A stretch of 64,000 nucleotides of DNA from Oxalobacter sp. (lineage in GTDB: Bacteria > Pseudomonadota > Gammaproteobacteria > Burkholderiales > Burkholderiaceae_D): contig JAEEYE010000004.1 in assembly GCA_016291665.1 (NCBI GenBank), positions 1-64,000 of the forward strand, given 5' to 3'. The notes beneath the pieces are model-generated. The model saw nothing but the letters and a program-made list of their open reading frames with translations. It did no database searches and was not told the DNA's origin. The position numbers were made by a program, and so were the translations under genes. Shown here piece after piece: positions 26,325 through 34,524 of the stretch; positions within the stretch are counted from its first letter, which is position 1, and every line of letters begins with the position of its first letter.

Positions 26325-26363
26325 GGGATTTTAACGGGAATGTTTGGGGGTGTCAGCATCGCA

Positions 26364-26388
26364 GGGGAAGCATGCATCCGTCTTCCCC
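26364..26388. repeat. Hairpin after the Sel1 gene
   Basis: GGGGAAG/CTTCCCC with an 11-base loop, 13 bp beyond the Sel1 gene stop. No T-run follows, so its role as terminator is uncertain. Confidence 0.4.
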
Positions 26389-26400
26389 GGCGGGTGGCTG

Positions 26401-27768
26401 CTATTTGTTGATTGTCGGCAGGGGTTCGATGATGGCGTACTGTTCGCGCTTGCGTTCGATATCTTGGGCTTTATCCCACCAGCTGTCGGCGAGCTGCTTG
26501 TTTTTCTTCTGTCCCAGTTTACCGTCGCGGTAGACGTCGGAGAGGTATTCCATTGCAGCGGTGTTGCCGCTTTCGGCACTCTTTTTAAGCCATTGCACGG
26601 CTTGGGCGTCACTGGCCTTTATCCCGCCTTTGGCCAAGGCTTCCGGCTGTTGGATGAAAAGGATCGCTAAGTTGTACTGTGCAGAGACATTGCCTTTTTG
26701 GGCGGCTGACTGGAAATAACGGGCGGCTTTGACGGGATCCATTTCAACGCCCATGCCGTCCAGGTAGGCCATCCCAAGGCTGTTTGCGGCCTTGACTGAG
26801 CCGTTTTCTGCGGCAACACGATACCATTTGACGGCCATTGCATAGTCCTGTGAGACACCGTGTCCCGTTTGGTAGAGTTGCCCCAAGTTGTACATCGCTT
26901 GGACGTTCCCCTTGGAGGCGGCGGCTTCATACCAGCGTTTTGCGGTTGTGTAATCCTGTACGACGCCGTTTCCTTTGTCATACATATAACCTAGGTTGTT
27001 CTGCGCGGGGGCGTAGCCTTGCTCAGCGGCTTTGGTGTACCAGCTGGCAGCCCTAGCTTCATCTTTTTGGACGCCTTCCCCAGTCTCATAGAGTTGGGCT
27101 AGGGCAGCCTGTGCGGGGGCATAGCCTTTTTCTGCGGCCATATAGAACCAGTTGGCGGCCTGGACCATGTCTTTGCCGGCGCGTTTGCCTTCACTGTGGC
27201 GCTGTCCCATCACGAGCTGGGCGTTGGCGCTACCGTTTAATGCGGCTTTGCGGTACCAGGTATCAGCTTCCTTGGCATTGATACCTGTGCCCACGCCTTT
27301 TTCATAGCAGTAGCCGACCTTGTACTGGGCGTTGGGCACGCCTGCATTGGCTGACTTCATGTACCAGGAAAAGGCTTCCTTGGCGTTTGCCGCTGTGCCC
27401 ATGCCTTTTTCATAGTGGTAGCCGGTGTAGAGCTGTGCAAAGGCATGTCCTTGTCTGGCGGCTTTCAGGTACCAGCCTAATGCCTCGGCAGGGTCGGCCT
27501 TGACGCCCAGTCCCATGCTGTACATGTTGCCTAGGGCCATCTGTGAGTTGGCATCGCCTTTTTCCGCATCCGCTTTCAAGTGGGGCAACGCTTCGCTGTA
27601 TTGCTTGGTCTGGTAAAGGGCTATGCCCTGTTTCTCAGCTTTAGCCGCTGGTTGTTGCCCTTGTGCCTGGGGGGCTTCAGCAGTATCCGCGGCTTGAAGC
27701 GGTATCGAAGCGACTAAGGCAGAAGAGATAAGGGCAAGTGTTAAGAGGGGGCGTTTCAAGCGAAGCAT
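26401..27768 (-). CDS. Exported Sel1-repeat (TPR-like) protein
   Basis: 455 residues. An N-terminal signal peptide (basic start, hydrophobic LLTLALISSALVASI, AxA-like cleavage before ADTAEAP) is followed by about ten Sel1 repeats of 36 residues with the pattern A..LG.MY..G.GV..D...A..WY.KAA..G. Sel1 proteins are periplasmic or surface adaptors for protein-protein contacts; a partner cannot be named. The last 60 residues are Lys-rich and not repeated. Confidence 0.85.
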   Translation of the reverse strand: MLRLKRPLLTLALISSALVASIPLQAADTAEAPQAQGQQPAAKAEKQGIALYQTKQYSEALPHLKADAEKGDANSQMALGNMYSMGLGVKADPAEALGWYLKAARQGHAFAQLYTGYHYEKGMGTAANAKEAFSWYMKSANAGVPNAQYKVGYCYEKGVGTGINAKEADTWYRKAALNGSANAQLVMGQRHSEGKRAGKDMVQAANWFYMAAEKGYAPAQAALAQLYETGEGVQKDEARAASWYTKAAEQGYAPAQNNLGYMYDKGNGVVQDYTTAKRWYEAAASKGNVQAMYNLGQLYQTGHGVSQDYAMAVKWYRVAAENGSVKAANSLGMAYLDGMGVEMDPVKAARYFQSAAQKGNVSAQYNLAILFIQQPEALAKGGIKASDAQAVQWLKKSAESGNTAAMEYLSDVYRDGKLGQKKNKQLADSWWDKAQDIERKREQYAIIEPLPTINK

Positions 27769-27865
27769 GGCATTCTAATTGGCTCTTTCAAATGACCCTA
27801 TTATATGGCAAGCTTTGCTTGGAAAAACGTCTTGTGAGGATTTGCATCTTGCTAAGGAGACGGCC

Positions 27866-28441
27866 TTGAGAATACTTGTGCGGATTTTTGTAGCGTTCTG
27901 GCTGGGACTTGTCCTGGTCTCAGGTACCGCAAGGGCTGACCAGACCGATATCATGCTTGAACTCGTGAATACCGAGCGGGAGCGTAATGGGCTTAATGCG
28001 TTGCAGCCCTATGAAGAGCTTTATGAGGCAGCCGACGTGCGTGCACGTGAACTGCCTAAGCGTTTCAGCCATACCCGGCCAAACGGCCGCTCGCCCTTTA
28101 CGGTCATTGAATCGCGTGGCATTCCTTATGCGATGGTGGGGGAAAACATTGCCATGGGTACCCGGATGGATGCCTATGAGGCATTTGAGGGTTGGATGGA
28201 CTCAGACGGCCACCGTAAGAATATGATGTCAAGCGACTTCGATTCAATCGGTATTGGTTACTATAAAGACCGGTCGGGCAACGCATACTGGGTACAGATA
28301 TTCCTGAAGCAAAGCCATGGGGATTCGGATGATGGTTCGGATACCAATGGCGATGCGGACTGTAATGCAGGTTGTCAATCTGCTTGTGATTCGGATTGCG
28401 ATGACGATGAGGATGAAAACCAAAGCCAGGGGTGCCGTTAA
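27866..28441 (+). CDS. Secreted CAP/SCP-domain protein with acidic Cys-rich tail
   Basis: 191 residues from a TTG start at 27866, chosen because AAGGAG lies five bases upstream and because it begins a signal peptide (LVRIFVAFWLGLVLVSG, cleavage after ARA). The CAP domain follows: NTERERNGL, FSHTRPNG, GENIAMG and GHRKNMM, the usual order of this fold. The last 40 residues are extraordinary: mostly Asp, Ser, Gly and Asn with seven Cys, in patterns such as CNAGCQSACDSDC. They could chelate metal or cross-link by disulfides. The frame is open upstream of the TTG but has no signal there. Confidence 0.8.
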   Translation: MRILVRIFVAFWLGLVLVSGTARADQTDIMLELVNTERERNGLNALQPYEELYEAADVRARELPKRFSHTRPNGRSPFTVIESRGIPYAMVGENIAMGTRMDAYEAFEGWMDSDGHRKNMMSSDFDSIGIGYYKDRSGNAYWVQIFLKQSHGDSDDGSDTNGDADCNAGCQSACDSDCDDDEDENQSQGCR

Positions 28442-28473
28442 TCTAATGGTGGCGTAAATGGACGGAGGAACAG

Positions 28474-29061
28474 ATGATTGTTGAAGAACAGGTAGGGATC
28501 TTTACCAATGTCTACATTGGTGGGCTGGTTTTTACGGCTGACGAAAACGACCGCCAATGGGGTTTCGGTGATGGCGATGACTCAACTGGGCGTTGGGAAG
28601 CGTTGGCCAAGCAACGGGGCATGGATGTGGATACCTGCCAAAAGCACTATCAGGGCATGTGCAATGCCGCCGCAGGCTGGCCGGATGACACTTGGACGTT
28701 CCGCTATGAAGTGGTTTCTGAGACAGGAACAACCAATGCGATGGTCCTGGAGATGATTGAATCGGTCAAAGAAGCGATTGAACGCAACGGCGCATCGAAA
28801 GACCGTGAGCTTTGCCAGCAACTCTTAAGGCGTACGTTGTCCTTCGGAGTCGTACGCATGTATGGCTTGGGGATTCGGAAGTATATTTCCCAAGGTGAAA
28901 CGGGGCGCCCAATTATCGTCTATCAGCGGGAAGAGTTGACCCCGTACCATTTTGAGAGTCTGGTGCCTGAAAAAGTTCGACAGTCTGTTGTCCATAAGGG
29001 GGAAGATGTCCCGCAGGCTGAATCGGGTTCGGCAGCTGTGCTGGACTTTCCGTGGCGCTAA
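28474..29061 (+). CDS. Hypothetical protein, family not recognised
   Basis: 195 residues with CGGAGG at proper spacing before the ATG. No signal peptide or membrane segment. The first 100 residues are rich in aromatic and acidic residues (FTADENDRQWGFGDGDD, CQKHYQGMC), and a helical segment follows. It may be cotranscribed with the CAP gene 32 bp upstream. Confidence 0.65.
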   Translation: MIVEEQVGIFTNVYIGGLVFTADENDRQWGFGDGDDSTGRWEALAKQRGMDVDTCQKHYQGMCNAAAGWPDDTWTFRYEVVSETGTTNAMVLEMIESVKEAIERNGASKDRELCQQLLRRTLSFGVVRMYGLGIRKYISQGETGRPIIVYQREELTPYHFESLVPEKVRQSVVHKGEDVPQAESGSAAVLDFPWR

Positions 29062-29081
29062 GGTGTGATTTTGCTCTGTTT

Positions 29082-29126
29082 GAACCGAGTCGCTTGCATC
29101 CGAGTCGGTTGGAATCGAGTCAGTCT
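29082..29126. repeat. Three degenerate 15-bp tandem repeats
   Basis: Units GAACCGAGTCGCTTG, CATCCGAGTCGGTTG and GAATCGAGTCAGTCT share the core CGAGTC at exact 15-bp steps, between two convergent genes. No terminator is visible in this 100-bp gap. Confidence 0.6.
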
Positions 29127-29161
29127 TTAGGCAAGAGGCTTTCACCTGTTTCCCAGTCGGT

Positions 29162-29791
29162 TTAGTTCCCCACAGTGTCAGGGGAGGCTGCGAACCCAAG
29201 GAGGTAGCCGATCATATGTCCGGTCTCCTGCAGCAGGAAACGCAACGACTTGTTCGAGCCTTCATAGCGTGTGGTCGGCGTGGGCGATGAATAAGCCGTC
29301 ATATCCAGGTCATCGGCAATGGCCATCGCACGCTTCATATGGTATGGGTCGCTCACGATGATGGCACTCTTCAACCCATGCTCGGCCATCAGTTTCTTCG
29401 CATTGACGAGGTTCTCATAAGTGTTGTGGGAGTCTTCCTCAATTAAGATGTCCTGTGCCGGGATCTTTTTCTTTAACGCAAAGCGCCTGGCGACATATGC
29501 TTCAGAAAAGGGGGCATTCCGGGATTTTCCGCCTGTCATGATCAGCTTTTTGACATAGCCGTTCTCGTAGAGCCAAAGGCCATGCTTGATGCGCTGCTCA
29601 AAGACAGGTGAAGGCCGCTTGTACCAGGCAGCGGCTCCCAGGATGACGGCGGCATCCGCCTGGGTCTTTTCATCGACGCTGGAATAGCAGTAAATCGATG
29701 TGGCGATGTAGATGAGGATGGCGCCCATAAGTCCGATAACAGCAAGGGCTGCGATGCCGATGCGTTTGATGAGCGGGGGAATGGGGCGCAT
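29162..29791 (-). CDS. YdcF/SanA-like DUF218 membrane-anchored protein
   Basis: 209 residues. One N-terminal membrane helix (about 9-33) is followed by a DUF218 domain: DAAVILGAAAW, GLWLYENGYVKKLIMTGGKS, EDSHNTYENLVNAKKL and IIVSDPYHMKRAM are the conserved blocks of the YdcF/ElyC/SanA group. Members are linked to envelope and peptidoglycan homeostasis; the reaction is not established. The domain faces the periplasm if the helix is an uncleaved signal. Confidence 0.85.
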   Translation of the reverse strand: MRPIPPLIKRIGIAALAVIGLMGAILIYIATSIYCYSSVDEKTQADAAVILGAAAWYKRPSPVFEQRIKHGLWLYENGYVKKLIMTGGKSRNAPFSEAYVARRFALKKKIPAQDILIEEDSHNTYENLVNAKKLMAEHGLKSAIIVSDPYHMKRAMAIADDLDMTAYSSPTPTTRYEGSNKSLRFLLQETGHMIGYLLGFAASPDTVGN

Positions 29792-29856
29792 CCGTGATGT
29801 CTTTAAGGGTTTTGGTGTTGGGGGTATCCGTCTTTTTATGTGTTCAGTTGCGGGTA

Positions 29857-30147
29857 TCAGTGACGCCAGCTCTTGCCACTCATGATGAAGACGCGTTGCA
29901 TGAACATGTCTTTGTCATAGACCTCGTATTTGACGTTTTCACCATGGCTACGGATGTGCTCAATCTCGACTTCATGGTAATTCCTGTCGGCGTAGTCAAA
30001 GACTTCCACGGTTTCACCGCGCTTGAATTTTTCGGGGCGGCTCGTTGACATCGAAATCGCTACATTGGTGCTTTCATCAACACCATCCCAACCGGCCGAG
30101 GCTGCCTGGCAGACGAAAAGGAAAATCAGTGGAAGGAACTTTTTCAT
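29857..30147 (-). CDS. Small exported protein, DUF-type
   Basis: 96 residues with a clear signal peptide (MKKFLPLIFLFVCQAASA). The mature part has a segment FKRGETVEVFDYADRNYHEVEIEHI that looks like a small beta-barrel, as in short exported families such as DUF5334; I am not certain of the family. No function can be assigned. It lies within a run of exported small proteins on the minus strand. Confidence 0.65.
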   Translation of the reverse strand: MKKFLPLIFLFVCQAASAGWDGVDESTNVAISMSTSRPEKFKRGETVEVFDYADRNYHEVEIEHIRSHGENVKYEVYDKDMFMQRVFIMSGKSWRH

Positions 30148-30201
30148 AGAAACTACTTTAATAAAATCTAATAACTCTTTGTTTTAAAAATGATATTTGT
30201 G

Positions 30202-30657
30202 TTACCGCCTGCCAAATGGGTTGTCGCTCTGTTTTTGGCTTTCTTCGCGTTTGCGTTTCAGAATGGTGCGGTGGATCATCCAGATGCCGACGATGCCCAA
30301 CGCCATGATGATGGCAAAGACCTTGCGCCAGAAACTGCGCTTGCTGTCTTCCGATGCCTCAGGAACTGGCGCGGCATCTTTGTCGTCTGGCTGGTCTGCC
30401 GCTTTGTCGGCAGCGAACTTGTCAGCAGTAGCGCTGCCTACTGGTGTCTTGTTTTCCTTTTCGTAGATCTCGTCTAATGCTTCAATGGCTTTTTCATGCC
30501 CATCGTTGGCAGCCCGTTCCAGATAGGGAATGGCTTCTTTGTATTTCTTGGCACGGTAAAGTTCCAATCCTTGGGAGAGGTCATCTGCCATTGCAGGGAT
30601 GCCGGTGCAAAGCAGGGCTGGGATCAGGCACAGTGAAATCAGGAAACGTTTAAGCAT
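30202..30657 (-). CDS. Exported protein with a short Sel1/TPR unit and one membrane helix
   Basis: 151 residues. Signal peptide (LLCTGIPAMA), then one Sel1/TPR-like unit (GLELYRAKKYKEAIPYLERA), a charged Ala/Asp-rich linker, a single membrane helix near 113-130 and a basic cytoplasmic tail ending NPFGRR. It resembles a truncated form of the Sel1 proteins elsewhere in the window. Function unknown. Confidence 0.7.
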   Translation of the reverse strand: MLKRFLISLCLIPALLCTGIPAMADDLSQGLELYRAKKYKEAIPYLERAANDGHEKAIEALDEIYEKENKTPVGSATADKFAADKAADQPDDKDAAPVPEASEDSKRSFWRKVFAIIMALGIVGIWMIHRTILKRKREESQKQSDNPFGRR

Positions 30658-30699
30658 GGTGGCTGTGGGTAAAAGCTTTTTATCGAAACTGTATTGTAG

Positions 30700-30738
30700 C
30701 CTTTCCTGCCTCTTGGTTGGCCAGATTTGCAGGAAAGG
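30700..30738. repeat. Hairpin downstream of thyA
   Basis: Perfect 10-bp arms CCTTTCCTGC (30700-30709) and GCAGGAAAGG (30729-30738) with a 19-base loop, 9 bp after the thyA stop. There is no T-run, so it may be a weak terminator or an mRNA 3' stabiliser. Confidence 0.5.
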
Positions 30739-30746
30739 ACATGGTA

Positions 30747-31586
30747 TTAAACCGCAATCGGGGCTGCAATCGCTGGATGCGGGTCATACCCTTCAATCGT
30801 AAAGTCTTCGAAGGTGTAATCAAAGATCGAATCCCTGCGGTTGAGTTTTAGGGTTGGCGCAGGCCTTGGCTCACGTGAGAGCTGAAGCTTTGCCTGCTCA
30901 AAATGGTTGCGGTAAAGGTGTAAGTCACCGATGCTGTGGATGACTTCACCCACTTCCAGGTCACACTGCTGGGCAACCATGTGGGTCAGGAAGGCGGTGG
31001 ACGCTGTGTTGTACGGGATGCCCAGGAAGATGTCGCCGGAGCGCTGCGTCATCATGCAGGAGAGGCGTCCACCCGCCACTTGGAATTGGTACATTACATG
31101 GCAGGGGGCAAGCGCCATCTTGCCGGCACGGACATTGTCTTGCGGGGAGACCTTTTCATCGGGCAAAAGGGCGACGTTCCAAGCGCTGATGATGTGGCGG
31201 CGGCTATTCGGGTTGTTCCTGATCGACTCGATGACGGAGGTGACCTGGTCATAGATTTTGCCATCTGAGCCTTCCCAGTTGCGCCACTGGGCACCATAGA
31301 TTGGCCCCAAGTCGCCCGTTTCCGTTGCCCATTCATCCCAGATGGTCACTTTGTTTTTGTGCAGGTAGTCGATGTTCGTACCGCCCTTTAAGAACCAGAG
31401 CAGTTCATGGACAATCGCACGGATATAGAGCCGTTTGGTCGTCAAAAGCGGAAAGCCTTTTTGCAGGTCATGGCGCATCATCCGGCCGAAGACGGCCCGT
31501 GTGCCGGTGCCGGTACGGTCTCCTTTGTCAACGCCGTGTTCCAAGATTTCTGATAAGAGGGCGAGGTACTGCGCTTCCATCATCAT
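30747..31586 (-). CDS. thyA: Thymidylate synthase
   Basis: ThyA of 279 residues converts dUMP to dTMP with methylene-tetrahydrofolate. Motifs: [12 protein letters not shown] near 23, [15 protein letters not shown] near 61, the catalytic Cys in [10 protein letters not shown] near 162, [15 protein letters not shown] and GDLHLYRNH. The MMMEAQ start follows AAAGGA; several ATGs are possible within three codons. It is last in the dgt-gabD-thyA run, so two genes of dNTP supply flank gabD. Confidence 0.97.
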   Translation of the reverse strand: MMMEAQYLALLSEILEHGVDKGDRTGTGTRAVFGRMMRHDLQKGFPLLTTKRLYIRAIVHELLWFLKGGTNIDYLHKNKVTIWDEWATETGDLGPIYGAQWRNWEGSDGKIYDQVTSVIESIRNNPNSRRHIISAWNVALLPDEKVSPQDNVRAGKMALAPCHVMYQFQVAGGRLSCMMTQRSGDIFLGIPYNTASTAFLTHMVAQQCDLEVGEVIHSIGDLHLYRNHFEQAKLQLSREPRPAPTLKLNRRDSIFDYTFEDFTIEGYDPHPAIAAPIAV

Positions 31587-31616
31587 GGGGGGTATCCTTT
31601 ATCCTTATTTTTTCAA

Positions 31617-33080
31617 TCAATCCAGCCCACCAAGGTGGATGGTCTTGACATCGAGGTATTCAGCAATGCCAAGGACTGAGCCTTCACGGCCTAAGCCTGA
31701 TTCTTTCACACCGCCAAATGGGGCGACAGTGGAAGAGACACCGGTGTCATTGATGCCGACCATGCCCGCTTCCAAGGCTTCTGAGACCCTGAAAACGCGT
31801 GCCAAGTCTTTGGTGTAACAGTAGGCTGCCAAACCAAACGGTGTGTAGTTGGCGCGGTTGATGGCTTCTGCCTCATCGGCGAACTTAAAGCAGGCGGCAA
31901 CCGGTCCAAACGTCTCTTCATGGGCAATGGCCATGTCGTCTGAGCATTTCGCTAAAACGGTCGGTTCATAGAACGTGCCACCCAAGGCACTGCGCTTGCC
32001 GCCGGCAACAACTTTGGCGCCTTTGGCGGTGGCATCATTCACATGGCGTTCCACCTTGGCCAATCCCTTTTCATTGATCAAAGGCCCGATGGTGACGCCT
32101 TCATCCATCCCGTTGCCTACTTTGAGTTGTGAGACGGCTGCCGCGAGTTTCTCGACAAAGGTGTCATAGATACTTTCTTGGACATAGATCCGGTTGATGG
32201 CGACACAGACCTGGCCTGCATTCCTGAATTTGTTGGCCATGACACCTTTGACCGCTGCATCCAGGTCGGCATCCGAAAAAATGAGCATCGGTGCATTGCC
32301 GCCCAATTCCATGGAGACATGCTTCATCGTTTCAGCGGATTCGCGTACCAGGATTTTGCCGACGGCAGTCGAACCGGTGAAAGTGACCTTGCGCACGTCA
32401 GGAGAAGCCATGAAAGCATCTGCAATCGCTTCCGTGTCCCCAAAGACACCGTTTAGGACGCCGGGGGGGACACCGGCTGCATCCGCCAGGGCTAAGAGGG
32501 CATTGGCGCACAGCGGTGTTTCATTCGCGGGTTTGATGATGGCCGTGCAGCCGGCGGCCAAAGCTGGGCCCAATTTCCTGGCCAGCATCGCCATCGGGAA
32601 GTTCCATGGGGTGATTGCCACGACAACACCGACCGGCTCGCGTGTTGCAAAGATTTTGCTGTTGGCCTTAAACGGCGGGATGATCTCGCCATTGATGCGC
32701 CTGGCTTCTTCAGAGAACCATTTGATGAAGCTTGCCGCATAATCCACCTCACCCAAGGCTTCGGCTAGGGGTTTGCCCTGTTCTGCAGTCATCAGTTGGC
32801 CTAAGAAATCGCGGTTTTCCATCATCAGGTCGTACCAGCGCTCCAAGATGGCGGCACGCTCAGCGGCTAAGGTCTTTCTCCAGGTCTTAAAGGCAGCCAT
32901 CGCGGAGACGACGGCGGCTTCTGCCTCGTTGTAGGTACTGTAGGCTGCGTTGGCTAAAAGCTCGCCCGTTGCCGGGTTGTTGACAGGGAATGTCTTGGCG
33001 GTCGTAATCCATTTGCCATGGATGAATGCGCCCGTCTTGAAAAAACGGTTGGCCTGTAGGCTGTCGTGCAATGTACTCAT
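31617..33080 (-). CDS. gabD: NAD(P)-dependent succinate-semialdehyde dehydrogenase-like aldehyde dehydrogenase
   Basis: Aldehyde dehydrogenase of 487 residues. Key motifs: PWNFPMAMLARKLGPALAAG, FTGSTAVGK, MELGGNAPM with the general-base Glu, FRNAGQVC with the catalytic Cys, and EETFGPV. It groups with succinate-semialdehyde/glutarate-semialdehyde dehydrogenases by these motifs, but the substrate is not proven. The start at 33080 is favoured because GGAG lies before it; an ATG at 33092 is an alternative. It follows dgt by 18 bp, probably in one operon. Confidence 0.88.
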   Translation of the reverse strand: MSTLHDSLQANRFFKTGAFIHGKWITTAKTFPVNNPATGELLANAAYSTYNEAEAAVVSAMAAFKTWRKTLAAERAAILERWYDLMMENRDFLGQLMTAEQGKPLAEALGEVDYAASFIKWFSEEARRINGEIIPPFKANSKIFATREPVGVVVAITPWNFPMAMLARKLGPALAAGCTAIIKPANETPLCANALLALADAAGVPPGVLNGVFGDTEAIADAFMASPDVRKVTFTGSTAVGKILVRESAETMKHVSMELGGNAPMLIFSDADLDAAVKGVMANKFRNAGQVCVAINRIYVQESIYDTFVEKLAAAVSQLKVGNGMDEGVTIGPLINEKGLAKVERHVNDATAKGAKVVAGGKRSALGGTFYEPTVLAKCSDDMAIAHEETFGPVAACFKFADEAEAINRANYTPFGLAAYCYTKDLARVFRVSEALEAGMVGINDTGVSSTVAPFGGVKESGLGREGSVLGIAEYLDVKTIHLGGLD

Positions 33081-33098
33081 TTGGGTCTCCATTAAACC

Positions 33099-34457
33099 TT
33101 ATTGGCTCTGTGTGATGCCGGCAAGCTGCGTCGACAAGAAGGTGGCGTGGCGGTCGGTCAGTCCTGTGATGAAGTCAATCACTCGCATATAGGCGGTGTA
33201 TAGGTCGTCTTTTTCTGTTGGGGCGTTCATGCCCATCAAGGTCAAGACCTGCCCATCCCGGAAAGACAACGGCTGCCTGCTGATGAATTGGTGGCATGAA
33301 GGGATTAATGTGTCCAACATGCGTTTGTATAACGTGTAAGAGCCGATTTCAATGGCAATCTTCGAGTGGTTTTTCAAAATCACATCAAAGAAAAGCCGCC
33401 GTGCGTTGTCCATATAGGTGGCGACATCCGGTTCAATATGATCCAACAGGGCATGGACGTCTTCACCTGCCATAATCTTAGGGTAAAGCGTCTGGAAAAC
33501 GTTGCAGGTGGCATCAATCATCAGGTCAATGATGCGGGCACGGATAAGGCCTGCCCGACGGCGGTTGGTGTTCGATGCTTTCAGGCGTTCTTCATCAATG
33601 TTGAGCCGCCCCCAGACGGGGCTGACGACGTCCATCAAATCGCTGAACTGGACGATGTTGAGTTCCAAGGCGTCTTCAATATCAATGATGCAGTAGCAGA
33701 TGTCATCCGCCGTTTCGGTCAGGTAAGACAGGGGGTGGCGGATGTAGCCGGTATCTCTCTTAAGTCCCAAGTTGGTGAAGACTTCATCGAACGTGTCGCG
33801 CTCGGACTGGTAGAAGTTGAATTTTGCCGAATTCACTTTGGTGGCGTCAAACGATGACCTAGGGTACTTGACCATCGATGCTAGGGTCGGGAAGGTGAGC
33901 CTTAATCCTCCTTGGTCTTTATGGTTTTCAAGGGAGGTTAAGACACGGAAGCCCTGGGCGTTGCCGTCAAAGGTCATGAAGTCGAGCTTCTGTGCTTCGG
34001 TGAGCTCGGAAAGATAGCGCTCACCATTGACGGGATCCTTGAACCAGTCCTGTAAGGCGCTTTCGCCACCATGCCCGAATGGTGGGTTGCCGATGTCGTG
34101 GGCTAAGCATGCGGCCTGCACAATCTGCCCTAAGTGTTCAGGAGGGTAAGTGTCAGGCAGGTCACCGCGGGATTTCAGGAAGTATCCCGTCATGATGCCC
34201 AGGGAGCGCCCGACGCTTGAGACCTCAAGCGAGTGCATCTGGCGGTGGTGGACATGGTCGTTGCTCGCAAAGGGATGGACCTGGGTTTTCCTGGCCAGCA
34301 TCCTAAACGCATTGGAAAAAAGGATCCGGTCATAATCCTGGACAAAGGGGCTCCTTGCCGGATTGAAGAGGGCTGTCTCCGTATGGCTGCCAATCCGCCT
34401 GATGGGGGCCAAAAGTTTCAGCCATTGGGTCTGACGGTTTTTTTCGGTGTTTTCCAT
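33099..34457 (-). CDS. dgt: Deoxyguanosinetriphosphate triphosphohydrolase-like protein
   Basis: HD-domain dNTP triphosphohydrolase of 452 residues that cleaves dGTP (or other dNTPs) to nucleoside and tripolyphosphate. Motifs: RRIGSHTETALF and RLARKTQVHPF-like segments at the start (SNAFRMLARKTQVHPF), and LAHDIGNPPFGHGGE with the metal-binding His-Asp near 116-117. A Dgt beside thyA suggests dNTP-balance control. Confidence 0.9.
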   Translation of the reverse strand: MENTEKNRQTQWLKLLAPIRRIGSHTETALFNPARSPFVQDYDRILFSNAFRMLARKTQVHPFASNDHVHHRQMHSLEVSSVGRSLGIMTGYFLKSRGDLPDTYPPEHLGQIVQAACLAHDIGNPPFGHGGESALQDWFKDPVNGERYLSELTEAQKLDFMTFDGNAQGFRVLTSLENHKDQGGLRLTFPTLASMVKYPRSSFDATKVNSAKFNFYQSERDTFDEVFTNLGLKRDTGYIRHPLSYLTETADDICYCIIDIEDALELNIVQFSDLMDVVSPVWGRLNIDEERLKASNTNRRRAGLIRARIIDLMIDATCNVFQTLYPKIMAGEDVHALLDHIEPDVATYMDNARRLFFDVILKNHSKIAIEIGSYTLYKRMLDTLIPSCHQFISRQPLSFRDGQVLTLMGMNAPTEKDDLYTAYMRVIDFITGLTDRHATFLSTQLAGITQSQ

Positions 34458-34524
34458 GATGCGGCTGTTTGTGGCTTCGATGGGGGTAATGTTAGCAGAA
34501 TCGGAGGGTATCAGAGCGTGGTTG

